From Schistosoma haematobium (taxonomy: Eukaryota > Platyhelminthes > Trematoda > Strigeidida > Schistosomatidae), in the NCBI RefSeq assembly GCF_000699445.3, contig NC_067200.1, forward strand, positions 1,054,001-1,118,000: a stretch of 64,000 nucleotides of DNA. Reading direction: 5' to 3'. Position 1 is the first letter of the stretch. Every line of letters starts with the position of its first letter. A program made the translations under genes and the position numbers. Below, piece by piece: positions 41,422-54,545 of this stretch. The notes beneath the pieces were generated by a model that had not been told where the DNA came from, did not search any database, and saw nothing but the letters and a program-made list of their open reading frames with translations.

Positions 41422-43062
41422 AGGTTCACTAACCCCATGTTCAACCCTTCAAATTTATATGGGGGTGGGATAGGAAGTAACACCAGAGGGACTCCAGACA
41501 GAGATACTTCACGACAATATCCAGGCGTATTCAATGCTCAAAATAAACATACATTTTGTCAACATTAGAATGTCTTCACAGGAACTTATAGACAAATCTG
41601 TTAGTACGTTTATCATATAACTTTCCGACTATACAATGTCTAATGATACCAGATGAAGGCAAACCAACATTCACTGAATTATATATGAAACGACTATGAA
41701 TAAAAATAAATGTGAATCGTGCAGTCAATACAGTTTCATGTGAACTACAGTGTTCTGTATTAAGGCGACCGAAATCCGATGTTAGTTCGCAGACGCTGCA
41801 CCGTATATGTCAACGCATTCCCTGAAGTGTTCTCTTGGTTTAATTAATATTCTATGATAAAGAGACTACAATCAGCATGATCCACCACAGTCTCATTTTG
41901 TTCATGAAAATGTGGTAATCCTCTACAAAAACGAGCGTATCACTTATACTTTCTCTGTGTGTAGGTGATTGTAAGTCACACAAACACACTATCATAAAGC
42001 AATGTTTTTTGTTCGAAATAAGATTGATATTACACCCACTATACATTAAAGAGAACATAGAATACCATATTATTTAATCAATGAGATAGAATGCGTTGAT
42101 AAACAACAACAAAGTATAATCATTGATATTTCTGTAAACAACTGAGGTCAACAGACATATGTTACGACATTTAAAGTCACCAATAAATAAATTGGAAAAT
42201 GATCCACTCGTCTGTCAGTGACAACTGCGTCTGTTGGCGTATCTCTCTGAGACAGCCAATCTACACTCAAACTGAAGGTGCACAATTCACCAAGAATATA
42301 AAGTAGGAACTAGCGTTGTGTACGATTTATCCCGATTTGCGCAACAACATGACAGGCACTGTCGGAAACATTTTGCGGACATTTTCGGACATTTCATCTT
42401 TCAGTTGAAATTAAAAGACCAGGTAACGCTGACCAAGTGCTAGACAAGAGGATTTTGCTCGCCCGACGAAAAACGAGCATGTCATCAGACATCAAGACTG
42501 ACACACCGAACGTGGTAATAGGAGATGTACTGCAACAGTTGGTAAAGAAAACGTTGGAACCGCATTCAAATTTCTCAAAGAGATTAAACTCTAATCAGAC
42601 TATGAATATCATGTACGGAAGAGAGTCTCTAGCAATCGCTAAGCAGCAAAATTCAGGTCTGTTTTGAATTGTGCTCTTGGAAATAAACCTATTGGATATT
42701 CCGAAATTTTTACTACTCATCCGCCGTGCATTTTCAGTACTGCTCTTTTGATCTCCTAAATGGCCGGGAACTAACTTGGAGTTGTCTCAGACGATCGTTG
42801 GTAGTAGACGCTATAGTGACAAAAATGCGTTTGAACACAAATCACATCTGACAATGTGCACATCTTACTAGAAACGTCAAGTAGTGTGTAAAATTGTCCC
42901 TTATTCGTCAGCAGCAACCATACTTGAAAGGTTATAATCTAACCAATCGTTCAGCTCTCATAGTGCAAGATGTTAAATAAAATCATGAATAATGAAATTC
43001 TCGTATTTATCAAATGTATCTTCGGTGGCACAAAATTGTAGGTTGATAACTGCAGTAGCAGA
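41422..43062. repeat. Array unit 3 (1641 bp)
   Basis: Carries GCTCGCCCGACG, which spoils the small GCTCGT/ACGAGC stem kept elsewhere. Four-T form, so the + strand ORF is shifted. Confidence 0.95.
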
Positions 43063-44703
43063 AGGTTCACTAACCCCATGTTCAACCCTTCAAATTTATA
43101 TGGGGGTGGGATAGGAAGTAACACCAGAGGGACTCCAGACAGAGATACTTCACGACAATATCCAGGCGTATTCAATGCTCAAAATAAACATACATTTTGT
43201 CAACATTAGAATGTCTTCACAGGAACTTATAGACAAATCTGTTAGTACGTTTATCATATAACTTTCCGACTATACAATGTCTAATGATACCAGATGAAGG
43301 CAAACCAACATTCACTGAATTATATATGAAACGACTATGAATAAAAATAAATGTGAATCGTGCAGTCAATACAGTTTCATGTGAACTACAGTGTTCTGTA
43401 TTAAGGCGACCGAAATCCGATGTTAGTTCGCAGACGCTGCACCGTATATGTCAACGCATTCCCTGAAGTGTTCTCTTGGTTTAATTAATATTCTATGATA
43501 AAGAGACTACAATCAGCATGATCCACCACAGTCTCATTTTGTTCATGAAAATGTGGTAATCCTCTACAAAAACGAGCGTATCACTTATACTTTCTCTGTG
43601 TGTAGGTGATTGTAAGTCACACAAACACACTATCATAAAGCGATGTTTTTTGTTTGAAATAAGATTGATATTACACCCACTATACATTAAAGAGAACATA
43701 GAATACCATATTATTTAATCAATGAGATAGAATGCGTTGATAAACAACAACAAAGTATAATCATTGATATTTCTGTAAACAACTGAGGTCAACAGACATA
43801 TGTTACGACATTTAAAGTCACCAATAAATAAATTGGAAAATGATCCACTCGTCTGTCAGTGACAACTGCGTCTGTTGGCGTATCTCTCTGAGACAGCCAA
43901 TCTACACTCAAACTGAAGGTGCACAATTCACCAAGAATATAAAGTAGGAACTAGCGTTGTGTACGATTTATCCCGATTTGCGCAACAACATGACAGGCAC
44001 TGTCGGAAACATTTTGCGGACATTTTCGGACATTTCATCTTTCAGTTGAAATTAAAAGACCAGGTAACGCTGACCAAGTGCTAGACAAGAGGATTTTGCT
44101 CGTCCGACGAAAAACGAGCATGTCATCAGACATCAAGACTGACACACCGAACGTGGTAATAGGAGATGTACTGCAACAGTTGGTAAAGAAAACGTTGGAA
44201 CCGCATTCAAATTTCTCAAAGAGATTAAACTCTAATCAGACTATGAATATCATGTACGGAAGAGAGTCTCTAGCAATCGCTAAGCAGCAAAATTCAGGTC
44301 TGTTTTGAATTGTGCTCTTGGAAATAAACCTATTGGATATTCCGAAATTTTTACTACTCATCCGCCGTGCATTTTCAGTACTGCTCTTTTGATCTCCTAA
44401 ATGGCCGGGAACTAACTTGGAGTTGTCTCAGACGATCGTTGGTAGTAGACGCTATAGTGACAAAAATGCGTTTGAACACAAATCACATCTGACAATGTGC
44501 ACATCTTACTAGAAACGTCAAGTAGTGTGTAAAATTGTCCCTTATTCGTCAGCAGCAACCATACTTGAAAGGTTATAATCTAACCAATCGTTCAGCTCTC
44601 ATAGTGCAAGATGTTAAATAAAATCATGAATAATGAAATTCTCGTATTTATCAAATGTATCTTCGGTGGCACAAAATTGTAGGTTGATAACTGCAGTAGC
44701 AGA
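43063..44703. repeat. Array unit 4 (1641 bp)
   Basis: Has the GCGATG...TTTGAAA variant shared with units 1 and 11. Four-T form, ORF shifted. Confidence 0.95.
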
Positions 44704-46344
44704 AGGTTCACTAACCCCATGTTCAACCCTTCAAATTTATATGGGGGTGGGATAGGAAGTAACACCAGAGGGACTCCAGACAGAGATACTTCACGACAAT
44801 ATCCAGGCGTATTCAATGCTCAAAATAAACATACATTTTGTCAACATTAGAATGTCTTCACAGGAACTTATAGACAAATCTGTTAGTACGTTTATCATAT
44901 AACTTTCCGACTATACAATGTCTAATGATACCAGATGAAGGCAAACCAACATTCACTGAATTATATATGAAACGACTATGAATAAAAATAAATGTGAATC
45001 GTGCAGTCAATACAGTTTCATGTGAACTACAGTGTTCTGTATTAAGGCGACCGAAATCCGATGTTAGTTCGCAGACGCTGCACCGTATATGTCAACGCAT
45101 TCCCTGAAGTGTTCTCTTGGTTTAATTAATATTCTATGATAAAGAGACTACAATCAGCATGATCCACCACAGTCTCATTTTGTTCATGAAAATGTGGTAA
45201 TCCTCTACAAAAACGAGCGTATCACTTATACTTTCTCTGTGTGTAGGTGATTGTAAGTCACACAAACACACTATCATAAAGCAATGTTTTTTGTTCGAAA
45301 TAAGATTGATATTACACCCACTATACATTAAAGAGAACATAGAATACCATATTATTTAATCAATGAGATAGAATGCGTTGATAAACAACAACAAAGTATA
45401 ATCATTGATATTTCTGTAAACAACTGAGGTCAACAGACATATGTTACGACATTTAAAGTCACCAATAAATAAATTGGAAAATGATCCACTCGTCTGTCAG
45501 TGACAACTGCGTCTGTTGGCGTATCTCTCTGAGACAGCCAATCTACACTCAAACTGAAGGTGCACAATTCACCAAGAATATAAAGTAGGAACTAGCGTTG
45601 TGTACGATTTATCCCGATTTGCGCAACAACATGACAGGCACTGTCGGAAACATTTTGCGGACATTTTCGGACATTTCATCTTTCAGTTGAAATTAAAAGA
45701 CCAGGTAACGCTGACCAAGTGCTAGACAAGAGGATTTTGCTCGTCCGACGAAAAACGAGCATGTCATCAGACATCAAGACTGACACACCGAACGTGGTAA
45801 TAGGAGATGTACTGCAACAGTTGGTAAAGAAAACGTTGGAACCGCATTCAAATTTCTCAAAGAGATTAAACTCTAATCAGACTATGAATATCATGTACGG
45901 AAGAGAGTCTCTAGCAATCGCTAAGCAGCAAAATTCAGGTCTGTTTTGAATTGTGCTCTTGGAAATAAACCTATTGGATATTCCGAAATTTTTACTACTC
46001 ATCCGCCGTGCATTTTCAGTACTGCTCTTTTGATCTCCTAAATGGCCGGGAACTAACTTGGAGTTGTCTCAGACGATCGTTGGTAGTAGACGCTATAGTG
46101 ACAAAAATGCGTTTGAACACAAATCACATCTGACAATGTGCACATCTTACTAGAAACGTCAAGTAGTGTGTAAAATTGTCCCTTATTCGTCAGCAGCAAC
46201 CATACTTGAAAGGTTATAATCTAACCAATCGTTCAGCTCTCATAGTGCAAGATGTTAAATAAAATCATGAATAATGAAATTCTCGTATTTATCAAATGTA
46301 TCTTCGGTGGCACAAAATTGTAGGTTGATAACTGCAGTAGCAGA
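44704..46344. repeat. Array unit 5 (1641 bp)
   Basis: Common form: GCAATG, six T, TTCGAAA, four-T ORF site (shifted). Confidence 0.95.
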
Positions 46345-47984
46345 AGGTTCACTAACCCCATGTTCAACCCTTCAAATTTATATGGGGGTGGGATAGGAAG
46401 TAACACCAGAGGGACTCCAGACAGAGATACTTCACGACAATATCCAGGCGTATTCAATGCTCAAAATAAACATACATTTTGTCAACATTAGAATGTCTTC
46501 ACAGGAACTTATAGACAAATCTGTTAGTACGTTTATCATATAACTTTCCGACTATACAATGTCTAATGATACCAGATGAAGGCAAACCAACATTCACTGA
46601 ATTATATATGAAACGACTATGAATAAAAATAAATGTGAATCGTGCAGTCAATACAGTTTCATGTGAACTACAGTGTTCTGTATTAAGGCGACCGAAATCC
46701 GATGTTAGTTCGCAGACGCTGCACCGTATATGTCAACGCATTCCCTGAAGTGTTCTCTTGGTTTAATTAATATTCTATGATAAAGAGACTACAATCAGCA
46801 TGATCCACCACAGTCTCATTTTGTTCATGAAAATGTGGTAATCCTCTACAAAAACGAGCGTATCACTTATACTTTCTCTGTGTGTAGGTGATTGTAAGTC
46901 ACACAAACACACTATCATAAAGCAATGTTTTTGTTCGAAATAAGATTGATATTACACCCACTATACATTAAAGAGAACATAGAATACCATATTATTTAAT
47001 CAATGAGATAGAATGCGTTGATAAACAACAACAAAGTATAATCATTGATATTTCTGTAAACAACTGAGGTCAACAGACATATGTTACGACATTTAAAGTC
47101 ACCAATAAATAAATTGGAAAATGATCCACTCGTCTGTCAGTGACAACTGCGTCTGTTGGCGTATCTCTCTGAGACAGCCAATCTACACTCAAACTGAAGG
47201 TGCACAATTCACCAAGAATATAAAGTAGGAACTAGCGTTGTGTACGATTTATCCCGATTTGCGCAACAACATGACAGGCACTGTCGGAAACATTTTGCGG
47301 ACATTTTCGGACATTTCATCTTTCAGTTGAAATTAAAAGACCAGGTAACGCTGACCAAGTGCTAGACAAGAGGATTTTGCTCGTCCGACGAAAAACGAGC
47401 ATGTCATCAGACATCAAGACTGACACACCGAACGTGGTAATAGGAGATGTACTGCAACAGTTGGTAAAGAAAACGTTGGAACCGCATTCAAATTTCTCAA
47501 AGAGATTAAACTCTAATCAGACTATGAATATCATGTACGGAAGAGAGTCTCTAGCAATCGCTAAGCAGCAAAATTCAGGTCTGTTTTGAATTGTGCTCTT
47601 GGAAATAAACCTATTGGATATTCCGAAATTTTTACTACTCATCCGCCGTGCATTTTCAGTACTGCTCTTTTGATCTCCTAAATGGCCGGGAACTAACTTG
47701 GAGTTGTCTCAGACGATCGTTGGTAGTAGACGCTATAGTGACAAAAATGCGTTTGAACACAAATCACATCTGACAATGTGCACATCTTACTAGAAACGTC
47801 AAGTAGTGTGTAAAATTGTCCCTTATTCGTCAGCAGCAACCATACTTGAAAGGTTATAATCTAACCAATCGTTCAGCTCTCATAGTGCAAGATGTTAAAT
47901 AAAATCATGAATAATGAAATTCTCGTATTTATCAAATGTATCTTCGGTGGCACAAAATTGTAGGTTGATAACTGCAGTAGCAGA
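46345..47984. repeat. Array unit 6 (1640 bp)
   Basis: Five T in GCAATGTTTTTG, as in units 8 and 10. Four-T ORF site (shifted). Confidence 0.95.
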
Positions 47985-49624
47985 AGGTTCACTAACCCCA
48001 TGTTCAACCCTTCAAATTTATATGGGGGTGGGATAGGAAGTAACACCAGAGGGACTCCAGACAGAGATACTTCACGACAATATCCAGGCGTATTCAATGC
48101 TCAAAATAAACATACATTTTGTCAACATTAGAATGTCTTCACAGGAACTTATAGACAAATCTGTTAGTACGTTTATCATATAACTTTCCGACTATACAAT
48201 GTCTAATGATACCAGATGAAGGCAAACCAACATTCACTGAATTATATATGAAACGACTATGAATAAAAATAAATGTGAATCGTGCAGTCAATACAGTTTC
48301 ATGTGAACTACAGTGTTCTGTATTAAGGCGACCGAAATCCGATGTTAGTTCGCAGACGCTGCACCGTATATGTCAACGCATTCCCTGAAGTGTTCTCTTG
48401 GTTTAATTAATATTCTATGATAAAGAGACTACAATCAGCATGATCCACCACAGTCTCATTTTGTTCATGAAAATGTGGTAATCCTCTACAAAAACGAGCG
48501 TATCACTTATACTTTCTCTGTGTGTAGGTGATTGTAAGTCACACAAACACACTATCATAAAGCAATGTTTTTTGTTCGAAATAAGATTGATATTACACCC
48601 ACTATACATTAAAGAGAACATAGAATACCATATTATTTAATCAATGAGATAGAATGCGTTGATAAACAACAACAAAGTATAATCATTGATATTTCTGTAA
48701 ACAACTGAGGTCAACAGACATATGTTACGACATTTAAAGTCACCAATAAATAAATTGGAAAATGATCCACTCGTCTGTCAGTGACAACTGCGTCTGTTGG
48801 CGTATCTCTCTGAGACAGCCAATCTACACTCAAACTGAAGGTGCACAATTCACCAAGAATATAAAGTAGGAACTAGCGTTGTGTACGATTTATCCCGATT
48901 TGCGCAACAACATGACAGGCACTGTCGGAAACATTTGCGGACATTTTCGGACATTTCATCTTTCAGTTGAAATTAAAAGACCAGGTAACGCTGACCAAGT
49001 GCTAGACAAGAGGATTTTGCTCGTCCGACGAAAAACGAGCATGTCATCAGACATCAAGACTGACACACCGAACGTGGTAATAGGAGATGTACTGCAACAG
49101 TTGGTAAAGAAAACGTTGGAACCGCATTCAAATTTCTCAAAGAGATTAAACTCTAATCAGACTATGAATATCATGTACGGAAGAGAGTCTCTAGCAATCG
49201 CTAAGCAGCAAAATTCAGGTCTGTTTTGAATTGTGCTCTTGGAAATAAACCTATTGGATATTCCGAAATTTTTACTACTCATCCGCCGTGCATTTTCAGT
49301 ACTGCTCTTTTGATCTCCTAAATGGCCGGGAACTAACTTGGAGTTGTCTCAGACGATCGTTGGTAGTAGACGCTATAGTGACAAAAATGCGTTTGAACAC
49401 AAATCACATCTGACAATGTGCACATCTTACTAGAAACGTCAAGTAGTGTGTAAAATTGTCCCTTATTCGTCAGCAGCAACCATACTTGAAAGGTTATAAT
49501 CTAACCAATCGTTCAGCTCTCATAGTGCAAGATGTTAAATAAAATCATGAATAATGAAATTCTCGTATTTATCAAATGTATCTTCGGTGGCACAAAATTG
49601 TAGGTTGATAACTGCAGTAGCAGA
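47985..49624. repeat. Array unit 7 (1640 bp)
   Basis: Three-T form at ACATTTGCGG, so the 105-codon ORF is open, as in units 1 and 2. Confidence 0.95.
48912..49229 (+). CDS. Array unit ORF, 105 codons, open copy in unit 7
   Basis: Same ORF as in units 1 and 2, kept open by the three-T form of ACATTTGCGG. In the other eight units one extra T shortens the product from this ATG to about 19 codons, leaving only a downstream 62-codon opening from MSSDIK. Confidence 0.2.
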   Translation: MTGTVGNICGHFRTFHLSVEIKRPGNADQVLDKRILLVRRKTSMSSDIKTDTPNVVIGDVLQQLVKKTLEPHSNFSKRLNSNQTMNIMYGRESLAIAKQQNSGLF

Positions 49625-51264
49625 AGGTTCACTAACCCCATGTTCAACCCTTCAAATTTATATGGGGGTGGGATAGGAAGTAACACCAGAGGGACTCCAG
49701 ACAGAGATACTTCACGACAATATCCAGGCGTATTCAATGCTCAAAATAAACATACATTTTGTCAACATTAGAATGTCTTCACAGGAACTTATAGACAAAT
49801 CTGTTAGTACGTTTATCATATAACTTTCCGACTATACAATGTCTAATGATACCAGATGAAGGCAAACCAACATTCACTGAATTATATATGAAACGACTAT
49901 GAATAAAAATAAATGTGAATCGTGCAGTCAATACAGTTTCATGTGAACTACAGTGTTCTGTATTAAGGCGACCGAAATCCGATGTTAGTTCGCAGACGCT
50001 GCACCGTATATGTCAACGCATTCCCTGAAGTGTTCTCTTGGTTTAATTAATATTCTATGATAAAGAGACTACAATCAGCATGATCCACCACAGTCTCATT
50101 TTGTTCATGAAAATGTGGTAATCCTCTACAAAAACGAGCGTATCACTTATACTTTCTCTGTGTGTAGGTGATTGTAAGTCACACAAACACACTATCATAA
50201 AGCAATGTTTTTGTTCGAAATAAGATTGATATTACACCCACTATACATTAAAGAGAACATAGAATACCATATTATTTAATCAATGAGATAGAATGCGTTG
50301 ATAAACAACAACAAAGTATAATCATTGATATTTCTGTAAACAACTGAGGTCAACAGACATATGTTACGACATTTAAAGTCACCAATAAATAAATTGGAAA
50401 ATGATCCACTCGTCTGTCAGTGACAACTGCGTCTGTTGGCGTATCTCTCTGAGACAGCCAATCTACACTCAAACTGAAGGTGCACAATTCACCAAGAATA
50501 TAAAGTAGGAACTAGCGTTGTGTACGATTTATCCCGATTTGCGCAACAACATGACAGGCACTGTCGGAAACATTTTGCGGACATTTTCGGACATTTCATC
50601 TTTCAGTTGAAATTAAAAGACCAGGTAACGCTGACCAAGTGCTAGACAAGAGGATTTTGCTCGTCCGACGAAAAACGAGCATGTCATCAGACATCAAGAC
50701 TGACACACCGAACGTGGTAATAGGAGATGTACTGCAACAGTTGGTAAAGAAAACGTTGGAACCGCATTCAAATTTCTCAAAGAGATTAAACTCTAATCAG
50801 ACTATGAATATCATGTACGGAAGAGAGTCTCTAGCAATCGCTAAGCAGCAAAATTCAGGTCTGTTTTGAATTGTGCTCTTGGAAATAAACCTATTGGATA
50901 TTCCGAAATTTTTACTACTCATCCGCCGTGCATTTTCAGTACTGCTCTTTTGATCTCCTAAATGGCCGGGAACTAACTTGGAGTTGTCTCAGACGATCGT
51001 TGGTAGTAGACGCTATAGTGACAAAAATGCGTTTGAACACAAATCACATCTGACAATGTGCACATCTTACTAGAAACGTCAAGTAGTGTGTAAAATTGTC
51101 CCTTATTCGTCAGCAGCAACCATACTTGAAAGGTTATAATCTAACCAATCGTTCAGCTCTCATAGTGCAAGATGTTAAATAAAATCATGAATAATGAAAT
51201 TCTCGTATTTATCAAATGTATCTTCGGTGGCACAAAATTGTAGGTTGATAACTGCAGTAGCAGA
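49625..51264. repeat. Array unit 8 (1640 bp)
   Basis: Five-T form of the GCAATG run. Four-T ORF site (shifted). Confidence 0.95.
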
Positions 51265-52905
51265 AGGTTCACTAACCCCATGTTCAACCCTTCAAATTTA
51301 TATGGGGGTGGGATAGGAAGTAACACCAGAGGGACTCCAGACAGAGATACTTCACGACAATATCCAGGCGTATTCAATGCTCAAAATAAACATACATTTT
51401 GTCAACATTAGAATGTCTTCACAGGAACTTATAGACAAATCTGTTAGTACGTTTATCATATAACTTTCCGACTATACAATGTCTAATGATACCAGATGAA
51501 GGCAAACCAACATTCACTGAATTATATATGAAACGACTATGAATAAAAATAAATGTGAATCGTGCAGTCAATACAGTTTCATGTGAACTACAGTGTTCTG
51601 TATTAAGGCGACCGAAATCCGATGTTAGTTCGCAGACGCTGCACCGTATATGTCAACGCATTCCCTGAAGTGTTCTCTTGGTTTAATTAATATTCTATGA
51701 TAAAGAGACTACAATCAGCATGATCCACCACAGTCTCATTTTGTTCATGAAAATGTGGTAATCCTCTACAAAAACGAGCGTATCACTTATACTTTCTCTG
51801 TGTGTAAGTGATTGTAAGTCACACAAACACACTATCATAAAGCAATGTTTTTTGTTCGAAATAAGATTGATATTACACCCACTATACATTAAAGAGAACA
51901 TAGAATACCATATTATTTAATCAATGAGATAGAATGCGTTGATAAACAACAACAAAGTATAATCATTGATATTTCTGTAAACAACTGAGGTCAACAGACA
52001 TATGTTACGACATTTAAAGTCACCAATAAATAAATTGGAAAATGATCCACTCGTCTGTCAGTGACAACTGCGTCTGTTGGCGTATCTCTCTGAGACAGCC
52101 AATCTACACTCAAACTGAAGGTGCACAATTCACCAAGAATATAAAGTAGGAACTAGCGTTGTGTACGATTTATCCCGATTTGCGCAACAACATGACAGGC
52201 ACTGTCGGAAACATTTTGCGGACATTTTCGGACATTTCATCTTTCAGTTGAAATTAAAAGACCAGGTAACGCTGACCAAGTGCTAGACAAGAGGATTTTG
52301 CTCGTCCGACGAAAAACGAGCATGTCATCAGACATCAAGACTGACACACCGAACGTGGTAATAGGAGATGTACTGCAACAGTTGGTAAAGAAAACGTTGG
52401 AACCGCATTCAAATTTCTCAAAGAGATTAAACTCTAATCAGACTATGAATATCATGTACGGAAGAGAGTCTCTAGCAATCGCTAAGCAGCAAAATTCAGG
52501 TCTGTTTTGAATTGTGCTCTTGGAAATAAACCTATTGGATATTCCGAAATTTTTACTACTCATCCGCCGTGCATTTTCAGTACTGCTCTTTTGATCTCCT
52601 AAATGGCCGGGAACTAACTTGGAGTTGTCTCAGACGATCGTTGGTAGTAGACGCTATAGTGACAAAAATGCGTTTGAACACAAATCACATCTGACAATGT
52701 GCACATCTTACTAGAAACGTCAAGTAGTGTGTAAAATTGTCCCTTATTCGTCAGCAGCAACCATACTTGAAAGGTTATAATCTAACCAATCGTTCAGCTC
52801 TCATAGTGCAAGATGTTAAATAAAATCATGAATAATGAAATTCTCGTATTTATCAAATGTATCTTCGGTGGCACAAAATTGTAGGTTGATAACTGCAGTA
52901 GCAGA
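51265..52905. repeat. Array unit 9 (1641 bp)
   Basis: GTGTAAGTGATTG in place of GTGTAGGTGATTG, shared with unit 10 only. Four-T ORF site (shifted). Confidence 0.95.
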
Positions 52906-54545
52906 AGGTTCACTAACCCCATGTTCAACCCTTCAAATTTATATGGGGGTGGGATAGGAAGTAACACCAGAGGGACTCCAGACAGAGATACTTCACGACA
53001 ATATCCAGGCGTATTCAATGCTCAAAATAAACATACATTTTGTCAACATTAGAATGTCTTCACAGGAACTTATAGACAAATCTGTTAGTACGTTTATCAT
53101 ATAACTTTCCGACTATACAATGTCTAATGATACCAGATGAAGGCAAACCAACATTCACTGAATTATATATGAAACGACTATGAATAAAAATAAATGTGAA
53201 TCGTGCAGTCAATACAGTTTCATGTGAACTACAGTGTTCTGTATTAAGGCGACCGAAATCCGATGTTAGTTCGCAGACGCTGCACCGTATATGTCAACGC
53301 ATTCCCTGAAGTGTTCTCTTGGTTTAATTAATATTCTATGATAAAGAGACTACAATCAGCATGATCCACCACAGTCTCATTTTGTTCATGAAAATGTGGT
53401 AATCCTCTACAAAAACGAGCGTATCACTTATACTTTCTCTGTGTGTAAGTGATTGTAAGTCACACAAACACACTATCATAAAGCAATGTTTTTGTTCGAA
53501 ATAAGATTGATATTACACCCACTATACATTAAAGAGAACATAGAATACCATATTATTTAATCAATGAGATAGAATGCGTTGATAAACAACAACAAAGTAT
53601 AATCATTGATATTTCTGTAAACAACTGAGGTCAACAGACATATGTTACGACATTTAAAGTCACCAATAAATAAATTGGAAAATGATCCACTCGTCTGTCA
53701 GTGACAACTGCGTCTGTTGGCGTATCTCTCTGAGACAGCCAATCTACACTCAAACTGAAGGTGCACAATTCACCAAGAATATAAAGTAGGAACTAGCGTT
53801 GTGTACGATTTATCCCGATTTGCGCAACAACATGACAGGCACTGTCGGAAACATTTTGCGGACATTTTCGGACATTTCATCTTTCAGTTGAAATTAAAAG
53901 ACCAGGTAACGCTGACCAAGTGCTAGACAAGAGGATTTTGCTCGTCCGACGAAAAACGAGCATGTCATCAGACATCAAGACTGACACACCGAACGTGGTA
54001 ATAGGAGATGTACTGCAACAGTTGGTAAAGAAAACGTTGGAACCGCATTCAAATTTCTCAAAGAGATTAAACTCTAATCAGACTATGAATATCATGTACG
54101 GAAGAGAGTCTCTAGCAATCGCTAAGCAGCAAAATTCAGGTCTGTTTTGAATTGTGCTCTTGGAAATAAACCTATTGGATATTCCGAAATTTTTACTACT
54201 CATCCGCCGTGCATTTTCAGTACTGCTCTTTTGATCTCCTAAATGGCCGGGAACTAACTTGGAGTTGTCTCAGACGATCGTTGGTAGTAGACGCTATAGT
54301 GACAAAAATGCGTTTGAACACAAATCACATCTGACAATGTGCACATCTTACTAGAAACGTCAAGTAGTGTGTAAAATTGTCCCTTATTCGTCAGCAGCAA
54401 CCATACTTGAAAGGTTATAATCTAACCAATCGTTCAGCTCTCATAGTGCAATATGTTAAATAAAATCATGAATAATGAAATTCTCGTATTTATCAAATGT
54501 ATCTTCGGTGGCACAAAATTGTAGGTTGATAACTGCAGTAGCAGA
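52906..54545. repeat. Array unit 10 (1640 bp)
   Basis: Shares GTGTAAGTG with unit 9 and the five-T run with units 6 and 8. Has a private G to T in GTGCAATATGTT near its end. Four-T ORF site (shifted). Confidence 0.95.
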